NCBI RefSeq assembly: GCF_000472525.1
Contig: NZ_AWZT01000008.1
Location: 124,210 to 188,209 of the forward strand
Source: Paraburkholderia dilworthii
Lineage (GTDB): Bacteria > Pseudomonadota > Gammaproteobacteria > Burkholderiales > Burkholderiaceae
Length of the DNA stretch: 64,000 nt
Reading direction: 5' to 3'
In this document: positions 36,162 through 44,049 of the stretch, piece by piece
Numbering within the stretch: position 1 is the first letter of the stretch
How the letters are laid out: every line of letters begins with the position of its first letter
Made by a program: the position numbers and the translations under genes
The notes under the pieces: model-generated
Databases searched by the model: none
What the model was told of the DNA's origin: nothing
Seen by the model: the letters and a program-made list of their open reading frames with translations, nothing else

Positions 36162-36239
36162 CCGTGCTGCCGACACGCGCGTGCTCCGGCTGCGAATGCC
36201 GCGGCTCGCGAGCGCTGACCCCAGACGAGGAGTAAAAAG

Positions 36240-36557
36240 ATGACTGACACGACGCAACAGCTTGCACTCGGCGGCCAGAAGATCGTCGAGGATCTGCGAG
36301 TGCTGGTGAAAGATTCGGAGGAAATGCTGCGGCTCGCCGCCAATGTGCCGGGCGAGGGCGTTGGCGCATTGCGCCAGAAACTGGGCACTCATGTCGAAAC
36401 GCTGCAATCCGCACTTGGCGACGCGCAGGACAACGCGCAGCGGCGTTATCGCTCGGCGACCGTCAACACCGAACGCTATGTGCGGCAAAACCCCTGGAGC
36501 TCGGTTGCCATTGCGGCGGGGCTCGGCTTTGTGCTGGGCGTGCTGAGCGCGCGTTGA
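36240..36557 (+). CDS. DUF883 (ElaB/YqjD-like) membrane-anchored protein
   Basis: The 105-residue protein has a long amphipathic N-terminal part (KIVEDLRVLVKDSEEMLRLA) and the family hallmark ending RYVRQNPWSSVAIAAGLGFV LGVL, a single C-terminal membrane helix. ElaB and YqjD of E. coli are inner-membrane, stationary-phase, ribosome-associated proteins of this type. GAGGAG stands eight bases before the ATG. The strong sigma-54 promoter upstream and the divergent receiver-less sigma-54 activator suggest stress-induced expression. A second small gene follows after 248 bases that contain a tandem repeat. Confidence 0.85.
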   Translation: MTDTTQQLALGGQKIVEDLRVLVKDSEEMLRLAANVPGEGVGALRQKLGTHVETLQSALGDAQDNAQRRYRSATVNTERYVRQNPWSSVAIAAGLGFVLGVLSAR

Positions 36558-36589
36558 GCGCCGGTTTATCGACTGAGCGTCGGCCGCAT

Positions 36590-36662
36590 GCCGGTTGCAC
36601 GCCGGCTGCATACCCGTTGCGAACGGCTGCAAACGGCTGCGATCGGCTGCGATCGGCTGCAT
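36590..36662. repeat. Degenerate 10-12 bp tandem repeat
   Basis: Seven successive units related to CGGCTGCGAT, including two identical copies, with 10- to 12-base periods, just after the DUF883 gene. Confidence 0.75.
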
Positions 36663-36805
36663 CGCCTCCGCACCGGCCGCGTCCCGGCCGAAATTGACTG
36701 GCAACCGGCAGCGTTTCGCCTGACGCCCGGCGATTTATCGACGGTGACCGGCAACACGGCGCGCCCGTTCACCTTCTCCCGTTTAACGACCACAAGGAGT
36801 TCACG

Positions 36806-37072
36806 ATGGCTCGACCCAAAATTGGCATCTTCGGTGCGCTCATGGCACTTGGCGGCTTTCTCGCAGTGCGTTATGTTCAGCGCAATCGTGCCGCCCAGGC
36901 AGCGACCGGGCGTGAGCTGAACCGCTGGGAAGACGAGGGCGGCGCAGTTGCCGCATCCTCGGCCTCGTCCACTGCGCCTGCCAAGGTCTCGGCGGTGGGC
37001 GGCAGCCCGGGCGCGCACGGCCCCAACGGCTCGGCGCATCCGGACGCCTGGCCATTTCCACACAGCAGTTGA
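36806..37072 (+). CDS. Small membrane protein, unknown
   Basis: The 88-residue protein has one N-terminal helix (IGIFGALMALGGFLAVRYVQ) followed by a low-complexity, Ala/Ser/Gly/Pro-rich tail. AAGGAG lies seven bases before the ATG. It may be in one unit with the DUF883 gene upstream. No known family was recognised. Confidence 0.65.
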   Translation: MARPKIGIFGALMALGGFLAVRYVQRNRAAQAATGRELNRWEDEGGAVAASSASSTAPAKVSAVGGSPGAHGPNGSAHPDAWPFPHSS

Positions 37073-37154
37073 GCCGGCTTTCCGGCAGCGCGCCGGGTCC
37101 AATCCATTGGCATCGGCGTACTGCCGGGACTGTTAAATTGTCTCAGTAAGGCCT

Positions 37155-37160
37155 TATAAT
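37155..37160 (+). promoter_or_regulatory. Possible -10 for the sigma-54 response regulator
   Basis: A perfect TATAAT in an AT-rich stretch 212 bases before the regulator start. No convincing -35 hexamer was found at 16-18 bases. Confidence 0.35.
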
Positions 37161-37371
37161 AGGTAAATACACAACAATAGTGCCGATCACGTCCCGTTTT
37201 TTGCGTGTATTGTTGCAATATTGAATGGAATTGGTGACCAAGTGCTTTATGCAGGTTGGTGTGCGCTCACGTTGAGATGCATTGCCAACCGCACGGCGCG
37301 AGGTCGTCGCGGCTTTTTCAGCATGCGCTGCGCATGCTGTTCCTCCCACGCTTGCAGGCTTTCGAGACGCG

Positions 37372-38772
37372 ATGCCACATGTACTGATTGTCGACGACGA
37401 CGCAGGTACCCGCGAGGCGCTTTCCGCCATCATCGGGGAAGACGGCTTGACCACCGCCACCGCGGGCGATTTGCGCGAAGCGCGTATCCAGCTGGTCCGG
37501 CAAATGCCGGACGTTGTCTTTACCGACCTCAAGCTGCCAGACGGCAGCGGGGTCGAATTGTTCGAAGATCTCGATCCGCGCTCCGGCGTGGAAGTGATCG
37601 TGATCACTGGCCACGCCACGGTGGAATCGGCTGTGAACGCGCTGAAAATGGGCGCCGCCGACTACCTGGTCAAGCCGATCAACATGCAGCGCGTGAAGGC
37701 GATCCTTTCGCGTCTGCCGCGCGCCGGCGACCTCAAGGCGGAGATCGGCACGCTGCGTGGCGAATTGCGCCGCATGGGCCGCTTCGGTCTGATGCTCGGC
37801 AATTCGCCGGCCATGCAGGAGGTCTACGACCAGATTGGCCGGGTCGCGCCGACGGCAGCTTCCGTGATGCTGGTTGGCGAATCGGGCACCGGCAAGGAGG
37901 TCGCCGCGCAGACGCTGCACGAGCTCAGCTTGCGCCGCAAGCATGCGTTTCTCGCGGTGAACTGCGGCGCGATCTCGCCGAACCTGATCGAATCCGAAAT
38001 GTTCGGCCACGAGCGCGGTTCATTCACCGGCGCAGACCGTCAGCACAAGGGTTATTTCGAGCGCGCGAACGGCGGCACGCTGTTCCTCGACGAAATCACC
38101 GAGATGCCGATCGAGCTTCAAGTGAAGCTATTGCGCGTGCTCGAAACCGGCATGTTCATGCGAGTGGGCACGACGAAGGAAATCGAGACCGACGTGCGTC
38201 TGATCGCCGCGACCAACCGCGATCCGGAGCAGGCGGTGCTGGAGGGCAAGCTGCGGCTCGACCTCTACCATCGGCTGAATGTGTTTCCGATCAGCCTGCC
38301 GCCGCTGCGCGACCGGGGCAAGGACGTGGAGTTGCTGGCGCAGGCGTTTCTCGACGAACTCAACGAGCGTCACGGCACGCGCAAGCATTTCCCACCCGCC
38401 GTGAAGGAAATGTTGTTGTCGTATCCGTGGCCGGGCAACGTGCGTGAGCTAAAGAACTACGTTCAGCGCGCGCACATCATGTCCGGCACGGACTCGGACA
38501 GTACCGCCACGGTGCCGTTGCAGATCACGTTGTCGAAGCCCGCGGCGGGCACGGCGATTACGATTCCGTTCGGCACGTCGCTCGCGGAAGCGGACCGTCA
38601 GCTGATTCTGGCGACGCTCGAGCAATGCGGCGGCGTTAAGACACGCGCCGCGGAGATTCTCGGCATCAGCCTGAAGACGCTCTATAACCGCCTCGTGGAA
38701 TACGGCAACGACGCGCGCGAAGACGGCGATGCCGCCGACGAATCGCGCGCGCTAGGCGGCGCGGACGCGTGA
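37372..38772 (+). CDS. NtrC-family sigma-54 response regulator
   Basis: The 466-residue activator has an N-terminal receiver (MPHVLIVDDDAG, phosphorylation site Asp52 in FTDLKLPDG, lysine in YLVKPINMQ). The AAA+ domain carries Walker A GESGTGKE near 167, the contact loop GSFTGA, Walker B LFLDEITEM and WPGNVRELKN. It ends in a Fis-type helix-turn-helix (RAAEILGISLKTLYNRLVEY). It is closely related in sequence to the receiver-less activator at 34873-35931, including the DNA-recognition helix. No histidine kinase gene is adjacent, so it is an orphan regulator. Genes just downstream have sigma-54 promoters. The start was set at the receiver methionine; earlier codons do not align. Confidence 0.92.
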   Translation: MPHVLIVDDDAGTREALSAIIGEDGLTTATAGDLREARIQLVRQMPDVVFTDLKLPDGSGVELFEDLDPRSGVEVIVITGHATVESAVNALKMGAADYLVKPINMQRVKAILSRLPRAGDLKAEIGTLRGELRRMGRFGLMLGNSPAMQEVYDQIGRVAPTAASVMLVGESGTGKEVAAQTLHELSLRRKHAFLAVNCGAISPNLIESEMFGHERGSFTGADRQHKGYFERANGGTLFLDEITEMPIELQVKLLRVLETGMFMRVGTTKEIETDVRLIAATNRDPEQAVLEGKLRLDLYHRLNVFPISLPPLRDRGKDVELLAQAFLDELNERHGTRKHFPPAVKEMLLSYPWPGNVRELKNYVQRAHIMSGTDSDSTATVPLQITLSKPAAGTAITIPFGTSLAEADRQLILATLEQCGGVKTRAAEILGISLKTLYNRLVEYGNDAREDGDAADESRALGGADA

Positions 38773-38811
38773 CGGCGAACCGCCGCGTTGCGGCCGGGAG
38801 CCCACGTCTGA

Positions 38812-38827
38812 CGGCACAGGCTTTGCT
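38812..38827 (+). promoter_or_regulatory. Sigma-54 promoter upstream of the proline-rich gene
   Basis: CGGCACAGGCTTTGCT contains GG (38813-38814), ten bases and GC (38825-38826) with CAC and TTGC in the right places. It lies 37 bases before the start of the next gene. Confidence 0.72.
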
Positions 38828-38862
38828 GCATTCAGATCGAATGCATAACGAGGATGACTGAT

Positions 38863-39090
38863 ATGCCGGAATACGCTGCCGCTCCCGCGTTGCCTCTTCG
38901 CAAGCATGCGCATCGTCCGGAGCCAATTGAGCCGCCCTCGGCGCCACCCACTCCGGGCGAGCCGGACACGGTGCCCGACCCGAGTCCTCAACCGATCGAA
39001 CCGGTGGAGCCGCCGATAGGCGATCCGCCGCCGCAGCCGACGCAAACTCCGCAAGCCAGTCGCCAGGCGCCAATCTCTCTGCGGCTCTGA
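38863..39090 (+). CDS. Small proline-rich protein
   Basis: A 75-residue, unstructured, acidic, proline-rich chain (PIEPPSAPPTPGEPDTVPDP, EPPIGDPPPQPTQTP) without signal peptide or membrane helix. The ATG at 38863 was chosen because GAGG is nine bases upstream; an earlier ATG at 38854 overlaps that site. It follows directly behind a sigma-54 promoter and the sigma-54 regulator gene, so it is probably a target of that regulator. Similar small proline-rich proteins occur in Burkholderiaceae without known role. Confidence 0.65.
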   Translation: MPEYAAAPALPLRKHAHRPEPIEPPSAPPTPGEPDTVPDPSPQPIEPVEPPIGDPPPQPTQTPQASRQAPISLRL

Positions 39091-39125
39091 CATTGAGGGG
39101 ACGTTGCGCCTTGCCGGGGCGTAGC

Positions 39126-39150
39126 AAATTTGTGTACATGTTACAAATGC
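39126..39150. promoter_or_regulatory. Near-palindromic operator-like site
   Basis: GCAAATTTGT and TTACAAATGC flank a central ACATGT (core ATTTGT-N9-ACAAAT, 39128-39148). It lies about 100 bases before the next gene and looks like a dimeric regulator site. Confidence 0.45.
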
Positions 39151-39244
39151 GGCGCATGTTTTACCGGCAATTATCGTCGTCGCTCCCCGACTGTGTTGGT
39201 GCCGTCGTTGTCTGGCGGCGCGGCTTTGCCCGGAGGCATCGATC

Positions 39245-39520
39245 ATGAGACACCCAGCACTGCGGCGTTCGGCACGCCACTCGAAGCGCGACAGCCGCCC
39301 TGCGGCGAGCAAGAACGTTCCGCCGCTTTCTCCGGCGACCTCTTCCGCGCCCGCTACCGATTCTTTCCCCGCACCGGCGTCGCCCGCGCCGCATCACGAC
39401 CCGTCCGCGCAAAACCGTGTGGCCCCCGACGCGCCGCCTGATGGCGAGTTCAACCAGGGCGGCGCGCGCAAGGAAGGCCTCGACTACCAGCGCGATCTCG
39501 GTTCCGAGCAGGACGCGTGA
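39245..39520 (+). CDS. Small disordered hypothetical protein
   Basis: The 91-residue protein is basic at its N-terminus (MRHPALRRSARHSKRDSRPA), then Ser/Pro/Ala-rich, and ends with the more conserved-looking GEFNQGGARKEGLDYQRDLG. GGAGG stands before the ATG. Its position between two sigma-54-promoted genes suggests membership in the same stress locus. No known family was recognised. Confidence 0.6.
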   Translation: MRHPALRRSARHSKRDSRPAASKNVPPLSPATSSAPATDSFPAPASPAPHHDPSAQNRVAPDAPPDGEFNQGGARKEGLDYQRDLGSEQDA

Positions 39521-39671
39521 CGCTCGCTGCCTGCAAACGAATTACCCGAGAAACGCGTTCACCGTTTTGTCGGAGGAAACGAAAAGAAGTTCTTCGCGGC
39601 GCTTCGGTACAGCGGGTTTTTGCTCGCCCGTCACATTCGCATACATTTTTTATTGTCAGGTTTCGGCAAAA

Positions 39672-39687
39672 CGGCACGCGATTTGCA
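39672..39687 (+). promoter_or_regulatory. Sigma-54 promoter of otsA
   Basis: CGGCACGCGATTTGCA matches TGGCAC-N5-TTGCA at all but the first base; GG (39673-39674) and GC (39685-39686) are ten bases apart. It lies 59 bases before the otsA start. Confidence 0.8.
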
Positions 39688-39745
39688 TGCACCTTTGCGG
39701 CACATATCCGTACGCAACGAAACAACTGAACTAGGTGGAGCACCA

Positions 39746-41173
39746 ATGAGCAGACTGATCGTGGTATCGAATCGTGTTGCGCCGACCCAGGAAGGCCGGC
39801 CCGCAGCGGGCGGTCTGGCGATCGGCGTGCTAGACGCATTGAAGGAAACAGGCGGAGTCTGGTTCGGCTGGAGCGGCGAGACGGTCAGCGAGCCGTCGGC
39901 GCCCGTGATCGAGAAGCAAGGCAACGTGACCTATGCGACCGTCGGGCTCACCAAGCGCGACTACGACCAGTATTACCGCGGCTTTTCGAATGCGACGCTA
40001 TGGCCGACGTTCCACTATCGTAATGATCTGTCGCGATACGACCGCCAGGAATATGCGGGCTATCAGCGCGTCAATGCGACGCTTGCCAAGCAGCTGAAGG
40101 AACTGCTGAGACCCGACGACATCATCTGGGTTCACGATTACCATCTGCTGCCCTTCGCGCGATGCCTGCGCGATCTCGGCGTGAAGAACCCGATTGGCTT
40201 CTTCCTGCATATCCCGTTTCCGGTCCCCGAGGTTTTGCGCACGATCCCGCCGCACGAGGAGCTCGTGAAGGCGATGTGCAGCTACGACGTGGTCGGTTTT
40301 CAGACGGAGGCGGATCGCCAGTCGTTCGTCGATTTCATCGAACGCGCCCATCACGGCACGTCGAGCGAAGACGGTATGGTTCACGCGTACAACCGCTTCC
40401 TCAAGGTGGGCGCGTATCCGATCGGCATCTATCCGGACGCGATCGCCAAGGCGGCGGAGCAGTTCACCGACCGCAAGCCGGTGCGCAGCCTGCGTGACGG
40501 CATGCGCGGCCGCAAGCTGATTATGAGCGTCGACCGTCTGGATTATTCGAAGGGGCTTGTCGAGCGTTTCCAGGCGTTCGAGCGCCTGCTGCTCAATGCG
40601 CCTGGATGGCACGGCCGTGTGTCGCTGGTGCAGATCGCACCGCCGACGCGATCGGACGTGCAGACCTATCAGCGGATTCGTCAGACGCTGGAAGGCGAGG
40701 CGGGCCGCATCAACGGCCGCTTCGCGCAGCTCGACTGGACACCGATCCAGTACCTGAACCGCAAATACGAACGCAATCTGCTGATGGCGCTCTTCCGCCA
40801 ATCGCAAGTGGGCTACGTGACGCCGCTTCGCGACGGCATGAATCTGGTCGCGAAGGAATATGTCGCGTCGCAGGATCCGGCCGATCCGGGCGTGCTGGTG
40901 CTGTCGCAATTCGCCGGTGCGGCCGAGCAGTTGCCGGGCGCGCTGGTCGTCAATCCGTTCGACCTCTCGCAGATGGCCGAGGCGCTCGAACGCGCGCTGT
41001 CGATGCCGCTCGCCGAACGCCAGGCGCGTCACGCCGACATGATGGCGCCGATGCGTGAGAACAACCTGTCCGTGTGGCGCGATACCTTCCTCGGCGATCT
41101 GCGCAACGTCGCCACAGCGTCTTCAGTCACGGCCAAAGCGGTAAAGCTCGCTGACGTGACGGCGTCGTCATAG
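39746..41173 (+). CDS. otsA: Trehalose-6-phosphate synthase
   Basis: The 475-residue GT20 enzyme joins UDP-glucose and glucose-6-phosphate to trehalose-6-phosphate, first step of synthesis of the osmoprotectant trehalose. Hallmarks: SRLIVVSNRVAP, AGGLAIGVL, WFGWSG, the YNGFSN-like YYRGFSNATLWPTFHYR, IWVHDYHLLPFARCLR, GFFLHIPFPVPEVLRTIP, MSVDRLDYSKGLVERFQAFE and PLRDGMNLVAKEYVASQ. AGGTGGAG precedes the ATG; the frame is open 42 codons earlier without similarity. No otsB phosphatase is adjacent. The upstream sigma-54 promoter, with two sigma-54 activator genes nearby, suggests stress-induced control by that sigma factor. Confidence 0.96.
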   Translation: MSRLIVVSNRVAPTQEGRPAAGGLAIGVLDALKETGGVWFGWSGETVSEPSAPVIEKQGNVTYATVGLTKRDYDQYYRGFSNATLWPTFHYRNDLSRYDRQEYAGYQRVNATLAKQLKELLRPDDIIWVHDYHLLPFARCLRDLGVKNPIGFFLHIPFPVPEVLRTIPPHEELVKAMCSYDVVGFQTEADRQSFVDFIERAHHGTSSEDGMVHAYNRFLKVGAYPIGIYPDAIAKAAEQFTDRKPVRSLRDGMRGRKLIMSVDRLDYSKGLVERFQAFERLLLNAPGWHGRVSLVQIAPPTRSDVQTYQRIRQTLEGEAGRINGRFAQLDWTPIQYLNRKYERNLLMALFRQSQVGYVTPLRDGMNLVAKEYVASQDPADPGVLVLSQFAGAAEQLPGALVVNPFDLSQMAEALERALSMPLAERQARHADMMAPMRENNLSVWRDTFLGDLRNVATASSVTAKAVKLADVTASS

Positions 41174-41253
41174 GTGGATCGACGGCAGCGCGGTTCTCGC
41201 GGAGCCGCGCGGGCTCGTCACGTCGGAGCGGGTGCTGAAAGAATGAAGAAGGG

Positions 41254-41290
41254 AAGGGCGCGGATCGCGTGATGCGATTCGCGCCCTTTT
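41254..41290. terminator. Bidirectional terminator between otsA and MFS gene
   Basis: AAGGGCGCGGATCGC (41254-41268) pairs with 41274-41288 with one G-T pair around GTGAT, then TT. It separates convergent genes. Confidence 0.8.
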
Positions 41291-41315
41291 GCCGTCGGCC
41301 TCGCGAAGACAAAGA

Positions 41316-42764
41316 TCAGACGGGCTGCGCGTTGACCCGCTGCATTACCCGCATCGTGCTGACCACCGCGGCCACTGCCGAAAAACCCGCCGCCACATAC
41401 AGCGCGACGACCGGCCCGTTGTGCGGCGCAACCCCGAAGATCAACGCGACGAGCGCCGCGCCGAGCGTCTGGCCGGTCAGCCGCGCGGTGCCCAGCATGC
41501 CGCTCGCGCCGCCGCTGCGCTCGCGCGGCGCCGACGACAACATCGTGCGGTTGTTCGGCGACTGGAAAATGCCGAAGCCCGCGCCGCACAAGGCCATGCG
41601 CCACGCGATCTGCATGGCATCGGGATGCGGGCCGAGCGTCGCGAGCAGCAGCAGTCCCACCGTCATGGCGGCGAGTCCGATGCCGCCGAGCCAGCCGGAC
41701 GACACCTTGTCGGACAGCACGCCGGCAATCGGCGCGGCAATGATGATGATCGCGGGCCACGGCGTCATCAGGAGGCCAGTGTCGACCTGCGAGAAACCCA
41801 GTGTGTCCTGCAACATGAAGGGCAGCGACACAAAGGCGAGCATCTGCGCACAGAACGAACAAACGGAGGTCCCGATCGACAGCGCGAAGATCGGAATCCT
41901 CAGCAAGTCGATCGGCAGTAGCGGCGCTGGCCGGCTCAATTGACGACGCACGAAGAAGTAGCCGATCACCACCGCGCCGCCCAATTCCGCGGCGACGTAG
42001 CCGAGCCGTTCACCGTGCCCGAATCCGTCGACCGCGAAAATCAGCAGGCCGAATACGAACGCGTTCATTACCGCGCTTAGCAGATCGTATGGCGACTCGT
42101 GGCCGCGGTTCATCGGCAGCGCCTTGAAGCCGCCGACAATGGCCGCGATGCCTATCGGCACATTGATCGCGAAGAGCCAAGGCCACGAAGCGACGGCGAG
42201 CACGCCCGAGGCCACCGTGGGTCCCACCGCCGACGACACTGCGACCACCATCGCGTTGATCGCGACGCCGCGCCCTAGTTGCGTCGGCGGATAGATCATG
42301 CGGACAAGCGCCGTGTTTACGCTCATGACGCCCGCTGCGCCGAAGCCCTGCACCACACGAGCGATCGCGAGTGTCGGCAGCGAGGTGGACAGCGCGCAGC
42401 CGAAAGACGCCACCGTGAACAGAATCAGGCCGCCGAGATAGATGCGCCGGTAACCGATGCGGTCGCCAAGCGACGCAAGCGGCAGCAGCGAAATCGTGAT
42501 GGCAAGCTGATACGCGTTGACGACCCAGATGGAGCCGGCCGCGCTCGCGTGGAGGTTTCGCGCGATGGTGGGCAGCGCGACATTGGCAATGGCGCTGTCG
42601 AGCACCGCCAGCGTGAGGGCGAGTGCGATGACGAGCATCGCCCAATAGCGTTGCGGCGTCGGCAGGCCGTGTTCGGGATTAGGCGCAGCGGCGTGGTCGC
42701 GAGCGAGGGTCTGCGCTGCGTCGGGCGGTACGGCGCGGCCATTGCGCGATGGTTGTGCGTGCAT
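41316..42764 (-). CDS. MFS drug-efflux type transporter (DHA2, 14-helix)
   Basis: The 482-residue protein has about fourteen membrane helices. The DHA2 signatures are LDSAIANVALPTIARNL in helix 1, WVVNAYQLAITISLLPLASL, GDRIGYRRIYLGG (motif A) and GPTVASGVLAVASWPWLFAI (motif C). Members export diverse toxic compounds by proton antiport. Here there is no adjacent membrane-fusion or outer-membrane gene, nor a divergent regulator that would hint at the substrate. A hydrophilic N-terminal tail of about 40 residues precedes helix 1, and the true start could be later. Confidence 0.85.
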   Translation of the reverse strand: MHAQPSRNGRAVPPDAAQTLARDHAAAPNPEHGLPTPQRYWAMLVIALALTLAVLDSAIANVALPTIARNLHASAAGSIWVVNAYQLAITISLLPLASLGDRIGYRRIYLGGLILFTVASFGCALSTSLPTLAIARVVQGFGAAGVMSVNTALVRMIYPPTQLGRGVAINAMVVAVSSAVGPTVASGVLAVASWPWLFAINVPIGIAAIVGGFKALPMNRGHESPYDLLSAVMNAFVFGLLIFAVDGFGHGERLGYVAAELGGAVVIGYFFVRRQLSRPAPLLPIDLLRIPIFALSIGTSVCSFCAQMLAFVSLPFMLQDTLGFSQVDTGLLMTPWPAIIIIAAPIAGVLSDKVSSGWLGGIGLAAMTVGLLLLATLGPHPDAMQIAWRMALCGAGFGIFQSPNNRTMLSSAPRERSGGASGMLGTARLTGQTLGAALVALIFGVAPHNGPVVALYVAAGFSAVAAVVSTMRVMQRVNAQPV

Positions 42765-42937
42765 CGGTTATTCGATTTGCCTTGAACAGCCCGCCGATCT
42801 GATGGTGAGCCGTGGGTAATGCGTGCCGTTGCCAACGGTTCGCGCGAGCCGCGGCGATGCCGGCGCGGTGAACGCGTCGGCCATGCGCCGGCGACGCCTG
42901 CGTCATGCTCAGGCGGCGCGGCCTCGCAAGTTCGCCG

Positions 42938-43441
42938 TTACTTGAGTTCGTACAGGCCGGTGTGCGTCGTCGAGTCGATCTCGTTCATATGCGTCATGAA
43001 GCGCGCGACTGCATTGGTGGTCTCCGCATTGATCGGCAGATGCGGCACTGACAGCGCATGCAGCCGGAAGATGTAGCGATGCGTCTTGTCGCCGCGCGGG
43101 GGCGCCGCACCGCCGAAACCGACCGTGCCGTAATCGTTGCGCACTTGCAGCGCGCCTTGCGGCAGCAGCGAGCCGTCGGCCTTGCCGGCGTTGCGCGGCA
43201 GCGAACGCACGTCGGCGGAAATGTTCACCACAACCCAGTGCCAGAAGCCGCTGCCAGTGGGGGCGTCGGGATCGTGCACGGTGAGCGCGAAGCTTTGCGT
43301 GTCAGCCGGCGCGCCTTCCCATTGCAGCGCGGGCGAGATATTTTCGCCGTCGACGCCGAAGGCCTTGTCGTCGAATTCATGCGCCTTCGGCATGAAGCCG
43401 TTGTTCGGGAAATCGTCGGACCAGAGACGGAAATCAGCCAT
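42938..43441 (-). CDS. YbhB/YbcL family (PEBP-like) protein
   Basis: The 167-residue protein has the Raf-kinase-inhibitor/PEBP fold pattern: NISPALQWEGAPADTQSFAL, the ligand-site block HDPDAPTGSGFWHWVVVNI and GGAAPPRGDKTHRYIFRLHA. Bacterial YbhB/YbcL proteins are soluble with no settled role; some bind small phospho-ligands. The start at MADFRLWSDD follows GGGAGG; a frame open 34 codons earlier is not similar to the family. Monocistronic. Confidence 0.9.
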   Translation of the reverse strand: MADFRLWSDDFPNNGFMPKAHEFDDKAFGVDGENISPALQWEGAPADTQSFALTVHDPDAPTGSGFWHWVVVNISADVRSLPRNAGKADGSLLPQGALQVRNDYGTVGFGGAAPPRGDKTHRYIFRLHALSVPHLPINAETTNAVARFMTHMNEIDSTTHTGLYELK

Positions 43442-43602
43442 AGTGTGCCTCCCTTCTTGGTGGGTTTTCGAGGGTCGAAGCGAGCGATTGCAGCGCGGCG
43501 CCAGCGTCATGCTCGACGCGCCAACGCGCTTCGGGTTAGCCAATCGAGTGTATCACCGCGGGCTTTCGGTTCGCTCGCAAGGCGCCCGGCTGCGGGCGGC
43601 TT

Positions 43603-44049
43603 TTATGCACGCTCTTCGAAGCTCGGCGCGTCGCTTTTCAACCATTCGACGAGCCGCGTCAGCACGCCCTCGATATCGCGATTGGCGCCGCGCAAAGCGC
43701 ATTCCCATACGACGCCGACGCGCCAGCCGCCGGCAAGCAATGCGTCGCGGACCTTGTCGTCGTTGCTGCGGTTGCGGCCGATCTTCTCGCGCCAGAATTC
43801 AGGGCGCGTCTGCGGCCATTTGAAGAGATGACAGTCGTGGCCATGCCAGAAGCAGCCGTGCACTAGGACGACGGCACGATAGCGAGGCAGCACGATATCC
43901 GGGCGTCCCGGCAGATCGCGCGCATCGAGACGAAAGCGAAAGCCCTGTCGATGCAGCAGACTGCGAATCAGGACTTCGGGCTTCGTGTTGCGGCCGCGAA
44001 TGCCGGACATCATGCGGCTGCGCGTCGCGCTATCGACGATATCGACCAT
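43603..44049 (-). CDS. vsr: Very-short-patch mismatch repair endonuclease
   Basis: The 148-residue enzyme nicks beside T:G mismatches that arise by deamination of 5-methylcytosine. Characteristic blocks: ATRSRMMSGIRGRNTKPEVL, the catalytic Asp51 in LPGRPDIVLPRYRAVVLVHG, and the zinc/aromatic patch CFWHGHDCHLFKWPQTRPEF with WREKIGRNRSNDD. The start at MVDIVDSATRSRM matches the family; codons upstream do not. The matching cytosine methyltransferase is encoded upstream on the same strand after a 698-base gap. No restriction enzyme is recognisable nearby. Confidence 0.94.
   Translation of the reverse strand: MVDIVDSATRSRMMSGIRGRNTKPEVLIRSLLHRQGFRFRLDARDLPGRPDIVLPRYRAVVLVHGCFWHGHDCHLFKWPQTRPEFWREKIGRNRSNDDKVRDALLAGGWRVGVVWECALRGANRDIEGVLTRLVEWLKSDAPSFEERA

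Noticed and set aside
37168..37220. Inverted repeat CAACAATA / TATTGTTG before the sigma-54 response regulator
   Set aside because: Arms are only eight bases with a long loop in an AT-rich stretch; too weak to call an operator.
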